From Cloeon dipterum (Eukaryota; Arthropoda; Insecta; Ephemeroptera; Baetidae), in contig NC_088786.1 in assembly GCF_949628265.1 (NCBI RefSeq), positions 40,445,681 through 40,509,680 on the forward strand: a stretch of DNA of 64,000 nucleotides. Reading direction: 5' to 3'. The notes below the pieces were generated by a model. The model saw only the letters and a program-made list of their open reading frames with translations, did not search any database and was not told the origin of the DNA. Within the stretch, counting starts at the first letter, position 1; each line of letters starts with the position of its first letter. The translations under genes and the position numbers were made by a program. Below, piece after piece: positions 58,250 to 64,000 of the stretch.

Positions 58250-61200
58250 GTCAAGTTCCGCGCGCGGCGTGCATCGCTCGCGCATCTTTAATAATTGGCA
58301 ACTCGTCGCTTTATGCCTTTTTGATAAAAAGATAAAAACTGCTCTATTAGCCGTGCATAGAGATCGGCAGATGCGCCAAACCGGATGTAATCGACCGCTT
58401 ACTTAGATAAAGAATTAAATTTATTTTCTTCTCGATGAGCGTTTTTTGGCTCAAATAAAAGTCTAAAATCCAAACAGAATTTTTCAATTAAAAATTTACA
58501 CATTTATTTTACACTTGTCTTAAAAATTAATAATTTAATTTAAGATCTAAAATTTAACCGAGTTACATGCAAAATAAAAAATTAATTTCTCAGGTTGCAC
58601 GACCTGGAGAATGTCGGGCAAAGGCTAGGTAGAAAAACTGTCGCTAAATGAGCTCGAAATTACTGAAAAATCAGCCTGGGAGCCAATCTCAGGTCGCGGG
58701 GTACCCTGAAAAAGGTCGTCAGGGTACCTCAGGTCAAAGCCCCGTCCAAGACCTGTCCGATGAGGGGTCGTGGTTGACGATCGGACGAACAGCCGAATTT
58801 TAAGAAAAATAAAACTATAACTCACTTGTTCACGTCGCAAAGCCGAAAAACCGAGAAAACATTTATTTTAATTTTTCTATGGGCGCTACAAATCTTAAAA
58901 TCGGTTCCCAGACTCGCTTTGAAACTGTGCGTGCGATGGAACAGGTAGGAACCCATTATGAGGCCCCGTTCGATAAAAAAAACTCGCGTATTTTCAATTT
59001 CCAATGGAAAAAGTTAAAAAATCTTGTATTTCAAACTTGAAAATCCTACTAGTCCTAGGATTTTGATTGGATCGGTTTGTATTTGGATCCAAAATGTTCA
59101 TAAATAAATTTCGCGTTGATTGACTGTGGTAGTTGTCGAATTTATTTCCCTAATTGAGAGATATGGCAACCGGAAGTAGCAAAATTGTCGTAAAAACTGA
59201 AAATTTTTAGTTTTTAGTATTTTAAATTGTTAAAAAAGTGAAAATAACAAAACTAACCAAGAACTGGTATGCTTGCTTTAGTTTTTGAATTTATTGCAAT
59301 TTTCAGATCAATTTATTTTCCTTATTACAATTTTTAAAATTAAAATTGCGATAAAAATGCTTAAAAAAATTTAGAAAAAATCTTAATTTGGACCGGATAA
59401 TATTTTAGAATTAAAAAGCTATTCAAAATGTCTCTGTGACCTTGAAATATTCCTTTTTAATTCTTATTAAGATAATTATTTAATTAAAAATTTCGTTTTA
59501 TTCTTCCATTTTTTGTTTAAACAGTTTAATTATTCTAATTTTAATTTTATTTAGTTTATAATATTTTTTTAAATCTGTCTGCGTGCTGGAAATTGATATT
59601 AAATTTGCGAAAATAAATTAGAAAACCATTAATTTATTGATAGAAAAATCTAAAATGGTCAAAATAAGCAAAATAAATTTCTTTTAGGTTTCCCAGATTT
59701 CGATTTCGAACTTTTGTGATGCGTCATTTCGACATTTGGAAGGTTAATGCAACGAAAATTACAGTTTTTTTTTTATTTCCAGTTCAATTGAATGGAAATT
59801 ATTTCTCTGTTTCTTAAGAAATTAAATCAAAAGCACGAGTTGGGTATCTTTTTTGGAGTTGAAGTGAGGAAATTTATTATATTAATAATTTTAAAAAATG
59901 AATCAGACTCGGTCGCAACGCACACTAAAATAGTAATTGACGAAGTGCTATTTTCGCTACACACTATTAATAGCGTTGAGCGTATTCCAAAATTAAAGAT
60001 GCTGGATTTTTTTTTAATCTTGCTCTCTCTCAGCTGAAATGTCACAGAAATAAAAATTATGCTTCCGTTTTTTAGGTTGTTAATTGCAAGTCTATACTTA
60101 ATATAATTTCTAAAATTAGGGAAATAAATGTCTAGAAATTAAGCTAAAAAATCCGACAAAAAGGGATTCAAATGAAGCAAAAAATCGTTTAATTTTTTTT
60201 AGGAAATACGGAAAAATTAATTTTTCCATCAAAAAGATTGGAAATATCTGGAAAAAATTTATTGAGATTGAAATTATTGACGATCGCTTTTATTGCATAA
60301 AATTCTGTACGTTTTAAAAATCATTTAAAAATAAACTAAACGCTCAGTGTCATTTATTACTTTAAATAAAAATTTATTATGCTAAAAAAAGCCCAAAACT
60401 CGATTCCCACGAGGCGAAAAAATTGAAAATAGATGTTTAAATTCAACAAATAAATTGATAAATCCTGAATTAATTGGATCACAATTTTTTAAAAATTATT
60501 TATCAAGCTGCATTTTTAGCGCTAACAAGTATTTTTTTGTAGAAATTTAAGTCTAATATATTTAGCAGCAAGAAATTTATAGAAAAATGCGTAAAAATTA
60601 TAATTATTTGCCCTATTGATAGACTAAAATTGCTTTGGATTTATAAATCGTGAAATGTAATTTATCCCCTTTATTTAACTTTATTCTAAAATGTTTAAAA
60701 CTGATAATAAAATGGAAATAATATCATTTGCCAGTTAAATACGTTTTCACTATATTTAAAATTTAATTCAATTTGAAGACACGTTCACCAGTTGCACAAA
60801 CCATAGTGTTTGAAGCTGCCAACAGATGGCGCCACTGTATACTTTAGTAATAAATTTGATTTTTAATTAACTTCCGCTGTGATTTCAGACTCAATCCTGC
60901 CAATGTGCATTCTTCACTTAATTTTCTTTCTTTTGACGTTCTGAAAACCATAATCGATTAAACGAATCGCCGTAGGATCGTGAAATATTATTTTTTGATA
61001 TAAAATCTTTTCCAACGTTTTTACGGCGAATGGCTGAACCGATTTTGGTTTTCAGCACGTCAAAAGAAAGAAAATTAAGTGAAGAATGCATAGTAGAAGG
61101 ATTAAATCTGAAATCGCAGCGGAAGTGAATTAAAATTTAATTTAATACGAAAGTATACGGTGGCGCCATCTGTTAATTTTTTCCACTTTTCAAAAGTTCA

Positions 61201-61859
61201 AATGTAGGACAAGTTTAAATCTGACGACGCAATAGAGAACGGAATTAATCAAAATTTCCCCTCTTTTGGTGTTTCAGGGCTGCACGCTGCCGCCAGACCT
61301 GGGGGGCGCCACCCCTCGCAGGGGCGGCGGGGCGGCGACGGGGCGGAAGAAGCACCGAGCACCGGCGGTGCCGCCGCACGCGTCGCTACCGGAAACGCCC
61401 GTCTTCTCGCGGGGCTGCGACATCCCGCGCGCCCCCTACCGCGCCCTGGGCATCCCCGTGCTCAGGTCGTCCCTGTCGGAGGAGGGGGCGGCGCTGTGCG
61501 GGCCCGGCCGCGGCTGGTACCCCAAGCAGCGGCGGCCGGCGGCCCGGTCGACGGAGCACCTCGAGCAGGCCGGCTGGGGGGCGGACGGGGGCGGGGGCGG
61601 CGGGGGCCGCAAGCCGCACACGCTGCCGCCCAACATGAGTCCGCCCAAGTTCTTCCACCGGTCGTCGCCGCGAGAGGCGCTGCGCAGGGTGACCAGCCTG
61701 CTGATCCGCGGACGCACCACCCCCGCCGCCGCCCCTCCGCCGCCGCCCGCCTCCAACCAGCAGGCGGCCGCGGCCGCCTGCGAGACGCCGCAGCGCCACA
61801 AACGCAGCTTCTTCCGCCACTTCTGGAAAAAGTCCAAGCACTACTCGCTCGAGCAGTGA
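46409..61859 (+). CDS. Large uncharacterised, mostly disordered protein (predicted 1122 aa)
   Basis: Eleven coding exons: 46409-46464, 46536-46652, 48469-48520, 48587-48653, 48717-48817, 48887-49106, 50203-50981, 51876-52343, 53749-54188, 55568-56054 and 61278-61859. All phases agree. The N-terminus (ATEQAAECDEVTESLDMLDA) has a short amphipathic helix. Then come RPNKKLSSQFGSLPFDLSSH, an acidic S/D/E stretch, and about 260 residues in exon 8 dominated by E, V and S. A second acidic exon follows (ETEDETLEAEEEEEEGEAEE), next proline-rich exons with PPVPPHQN and poly-P (possible SH3/WW ligands), and finally a basic C-terminus (RHKRSFFRHFWKKSKHYSLE). No catalytic domain is seen. A cytoskeletal or junction scaffold is possible, but that is only inference from composition. 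Orthologue not recognised. Introns contain at least five R1 copies. Confidence 0.75.
46653..48468 (+). other. Intron of the 46-kb gene with an R1 copy
   Basis: 1.8 kb: R1 copy 4 (46920-47620), AT-rich filler, and a stretch of higher GC content at about 48045-48420 with CACTCTCTCTC-type runs. No exon is seen. Confidence 0.55.
46920..47620 (+). repeat. R1 interspersed repeat, copy 4
   Basis: Blocks CGACCTGGGGAAGGTCGG, GGTACCCTGAAAAAGGTC and CCAATGAGGGGTCGTGGTTG occur in order. Very similar to copy 5 and to the copy at 58590. Confidence 0.7.
49165..50125 (+). repeat. R1 interspersed repeat, copy 5 (longest)
   Basis: Begins at the palindrome TCAGGTCACGTGACCTGA and runs through GGTACCCTGAAAAAGGTC and GATTGGTACCAAAATCGGGG to a tail AAAATTCATAACTCGGG. 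It probably approaches full length and sits in the intron before exon 50203-50981. Confidence 0.7.
51030..51490 (+). repeat. Intronic repeat R4, copy 1
   Basis: It shares with 54985-55460 the strips CCCCCTGGGGGATGAG, TGACCTTGACCTTTGACCTA and GTGCAGGAATTT in the same order. It begins only about 50 bases after the exon 8 donor. Confidence 0.6.
51555..51790 (+). repeat. Imperfect tandem pair of about 140 bp
   Basis: Strips CAATTTTCGGAATT and CAATTTTTGGAATT, each followed by AGGTCCACTT and CAAATTTCA-like text, suggest a local duplication. Confidence 0.4.
52655..53215 (-). repeat. R1 interspersed repeat, copy 6 (inverted)
   Basis: The inverse blocks CGCGATTTGTGACATTTCC, GGGCCCTATGGGCCGG, TTTTGGTACCAATTGACGCC and GACCTTTTTCAGGGTAC appear in reversed order. 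Confidence 0.7.
53222..53645 (-). repeat. R1 interspersed repeat, copy 7 (inverted, 5' part)
   Basis: It contains the inverse blocks GGACCACGACCCCTCATCGG and ACGACCTTTTTCAGGGTAC. It lies directly after copy 6 in the same orientation, as a broken tandem. Confidence 0.65.
54189..55567 (+). other. Intron of the 46-kb gene
   Basis: 1.4 kb, AT-rich; the second half is R4 copy 2 (54985-55460). No exon is seen. Confidence 0.55.
54985..55460 (+). repeat. Intronic repeat R4, copy 2
   Basis: Homologous to 51030-51490 (see there); ends near GTTGGAAATTTAATTTCAAA. Confidence 0.6.
57138..57576. repeat. Foldback element with ATGGCGCCA motif, copy 1
   Basis: The ends pair: GACCAGTTGCATAAACCC faces GGGTTTATGCAACTGGTC. 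The arms are more than 180 bases long and include AGATGGCGCCACCGTAGACT and CGGTTCAGCCAATCGCC with their inverses. Total about 440 bp, no ORF. Confidence 0.75.
57780..58310. promoter_or_regulatory. GA-rich, higher-GC intronic patch
   Basis: Includes GAGCACGAGAGAGCAAAAG followed by a GA tract (58219-58250) and the CG-rich strip TCCGCGCGCGGCGTGCATCG. GAGA tracts are frequent in arthropod promoters. No initiator or exon can be assigned. Confidence 0.3.
58590..59240 (+). repeat. R1 interspersed repeat, copy 8
   Basis: Blocks ACGACCTGGAGAATGTCGG, GGTACCCTGAAAAAGGTC and CCGATGAGGGGTCGTGG occur in order; closest in text to copies 4 and 5. Confidence 0.7.
60776..61170. repeat. Foldback element with ATGGCGCCA motif, copy 2 (right end shortened)
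   Basis: Begins CACCAGTTGCACAAACC, and the inside shows AACAGATGGCGCCACTGTAT facing ATACGGTGGCGCCATCTGTT. The same family as 57138-57576, but the right end stops before the last about 25 bases of the terminus. Confidence 0.65.
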
Positions 61860-62227
61860 CGCGCCCCCCGCGGCCCCTACCGGCCGCCGCCCCCGCCCGC
61901 CGCAGCCGCCGCGGGGGGCCCCTTCGACCTGCTCAGGCTCTTCAGACGACGCCCCCGCAACTAGCTTAAACTACACACCTGTCTGCCCCCAAATACGCGA
62001 AAAAAACCGCCCGGAGTTGTTTCAAAATGGTCAAAAACTGCAATTAATCAGGATATTCGCTACAGTTAAAAATTCGCAAGACATGAAAATACTGTTAGAC
62101 ATTTTAAAACACGATTGAAATAGTTTTAAAACTCCGCATTCCTGTTTTCTCTTGAAAATTTCTTTTTTTTTTCAATTTAAATTGTTTTCTGAAAACAATA
62201 TAACTCCGGAAATTACATATTTGACGG

Positions 62228-62505
62228 TTCCAATCGATTCTTGAGGTCTGAAAATCGGCGGAAACATGAAAACCGTTACTTTTGACAGTTTTTATTTGAA
62301 TTTGGCGCCACGAAAATGCCGGCGACCAATCAGAGAAGCGAGCGAGACAGCAGCGCCCCAGTAGCAGCCAGCAGCTCGACTCTCGGCCCAATGAGAGAGG
62401 ACCGCTTGCTTCTCTGATTGGTCTCTGGCGTTCTTGTGGCGCTAGTTTCAAACAAGAAACCGCCAAAAAGAACGGATTTTACGTTTCCTTCGATTTTCGG
62501 CACGT
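62228..62505. repeat. Foldback element with CCAATCAGAGAAGCG arms, copy 1
   Basis: GCGACCAATCAGAGAAGCG on the left faces CGCTTCTCTGATTGGTC-like text on the right, and TTTGGCGCCACGAA faces TTGTGGCGCTAG. The left end TTCCAATCGATTCTTGAGG resembles the CCAATCGATT terminus. Confidence 0.65.
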
Positions 62506-62758
62506 TGAATCGAATTTTCAACCGAATAAATTAGATTCCCTAAGTAATCACTATTTTATTTTAAAATTCTGAGCGAGAGACTTTTAGATTTTTGCTGTTG
62601 AAATTCTTTTAATAATTTTTAAATATCCGAAATTTTAAAAATAATTGCAAAAAAAGGTGTAATTTTGTCTCTGTTGAGAAATAAACAACAAATTCGGTTT
62701 AAGTAAGCCGAAAAGTCGGTAATTTCAGTCAAAATGCTCTCTGAAATTACATATTTGA

Positions 62759-62960
62759 CGGTTCCAATCGATTCTTGAGGTCTGAAAATCGGCGGAAACA
62801 TGAAAACCGTTACTTTTGGCGGTTTTTTATTTGAATTTGGCGCCACGAAAACGCCGGCGACCAATCAGAGAAGCGAACGAGACAGCAGCGCCACAGCGGC
62901 AGCTTGATTCGCCTCCGCTAGCTGCCACGCTGCTGCGGTGGCGCTGAACACTATTCAAAT
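62759..62960. repeat. Foldback element, copy 2, truncated right arm
   Basis: Nearly identical to 62223-62355 for about 130 bases (for example GGTTCCAATCGATTCTTGAG and GGCGCCACGAAA). It then switches to a different small hairpin (GCAGCGCCACAGCGGCAGC and its inverse). Confidence 0.6.
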
Positions 62961-64000
62961 CAACAGAAAACCCGCGGCCATCTTTTTTATTCAAAGCCGT
63001 TTATCATATACAGAGAGAAATCAAAGAATGCCGAGTTGTTCCCGGACCTTCAATCAGTATTTTTGACTATTTGCCCCCCTCTATTTGTATGCATGTACTT
63101 TAAAAAAGAGAAATGCCGCCTCTCGGAGCGTGAAATATCCGCATTCATCATTTCGGGACGGAACGTTCCTGCTGTTTTCCGCTCTTTTCGAATGAATTTA
63201 CATAGACTTGAGCGCTCGAGAGACACGCAATGCAGCAGTGCAGTGTTGGAGCTTCTAAATTGGTCAATACTTTTGATACCACAAACAGAGAGAAAGAGAG
63301 AAAACGCTCACAACAAACACTTATTTTTATTCAATTTCCTCTACGCGCTGTACAGTTTATTTTGCCATACTAAAATTACGGACTATATTATTATATTATG
63401 TAAAAAGCACTCATTGTATATTCACTTACCAATTGGAATTTGGGGATATGCTCAAATTACGGAGAAATAGCATACAATGCGATCTTAGGACTCTTGTATA
63501 CTCCTGCACATTTTCTCGCGAAAAGAAGGAAAATTACTAAAAGGTAAGAGACTCGGTAGTCGTCACGATAGTTGCTGTTTGTAACGCAGAAATAAATAAT
63601 TATATATATTCATTCCTGTGAAAGTGGAGAAGAGAACGCATGCATTTCGCCCCGTTTATCTCTCATCTCACGCACCTCCCGCATTATTCGTTGAGCGTTT
63701 GCGTGTGTCAATTTCCCCCCACTCTGTGGTCTGTGTCATATCAGGGGAAACGTACGGTCGGTATATAGCTTCGTTTGATACTAAAAAAACAATACGCATT
63801 TATACACGTTTTATACACACGCCATTTATCGCCTTTTGCGCGAGGCCGCCGCGCAGTGTTCCAAGCCGTCACGAGAGGGCGACACCGTTCTTATTTAATG
63901 TACGAGAGAGCAGTTTCCCGCCAAATGTAAAAGGACGCGGGCGGGCGGTGACGCCATCTTTTGAAATCTTCGGGCCACGCGAGGCACTGCGCAAATTGCC

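Larger units (their letters stand above)
56055..61277 (+). other. Last intron of the 46-kb gene (5.2 kb)
   Basis: Contains two foldback elements (57138-57576 and 60776-61170), a GA-rich, higher-GC patch (57780-58310) and R1 copy 8 (58590-59240). The remainder is AT-rich. I see no additional exon, but the GA-rich patch could be an internal promoter. Confidence 0.55.
61860..64000. other. 3' flank of the 46-kb gene
   Basis: A GC-rich 3' UTR start (61860-61960) is followed by AT-rich DNA, two foldback elements (62228-62505 and 62759-62960) and a tail with TATATATATT and purine-rich stretches. Candidate poly(A) signals (for example GAATAAATTAG near 62523 and AAATAAATAAT near 63590) are not decisive. 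A 144-codon frame at 63036-63470 is not supported. Confidence 0.45.

Noticed and set aside
63036-63470. A 144-codon frame in the 3' flank
   Set aside because: AT-driven composition, no recognisable domain, no splice or promoter support.
1-64000. tRNA or rRNA genes
   Set aside because: I saw no cloverleaf with A/B boxes and no rRNA-like conserved text on either strand by reading; a covariance-model scan would be needed to exclude small ones.

Overview
The window is animal nuclear DNA, most likely from an arthropod and probably an insect. Genes are split by many very short introns (often 45-60 bases) with GT..AG borders. The conserved genes are single-copy metazoan ones, introns and spacers are AT-rich, and foldback repeats are abundant. 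I would guess an early-branching insect (a mayfly-like genome) from the style of the lectin-like genes, but the sequence does not prove this. All exon models were built by hand from splice sites, reading phase and ORF continuity; no search was run.

Layout. 1-833 (-): 5' part of a gene tentatively like PAAT/C10orf88. 1708-2436 (+): SNF8 (ESCRT-II). 2677-3624 (+): ADAT3 (tRNA inosine deaminase partner). 4649-24982 (+): seven paralogous secreted C-type-lectin-like genes (A-G here) with one shared seven-exon structure. 13855-29800 (-): a 25-coding-exon C2H2 zinc-finger gene, predicted 1524 aa. Its 8.6-kb intron (16493-25103) contains lectin genes C-G on the opposite strand, while A and B lie beyond its 3' end. 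30621-31992 (-): NDUFA10 (complex I). 32479-38272 (+): UBAC2 (ER rhomboid-like protein with UBA domain), divergent from NDUFA10 across a 486-base promoter with two TATCGATA motifs. 38273-46408: intergenic, with a GC-rich island and a miniature LTR retroelement. 46409-61859 (+): a long disordered protein of predicted 1122 aa that I do not recognise. 61860-64000: 3' flank with foldback repeats.

Mobile DNA makes up much of the rest. Intron 4 of lectin gene B holds a 2134-bp terminal-inverted-repeat element that has received a second, oppositely oriented copy of itself. A mini LTR element with a 4-bp target duplication lies at 41171-42463. An unclassified 0.4-1 kb interspersed repeat (called R1 here) occurs at eight places. 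Several foldback (MITE-like) families carry promoter-type motifs such as CCAAT, CRE, NRF1-like and ATGGCGGC.

The housekeeping genes (SNF8, ADAT3, NDUFA10, UBAC2) are unrelated in function. The one functional cluster is the lectin-like array, which looks like a locally expanding family of secreted, cysteine-rich, possibly immune or recognition proteins. It grew partly by duplicating a two-gene block (A-B to C-D).
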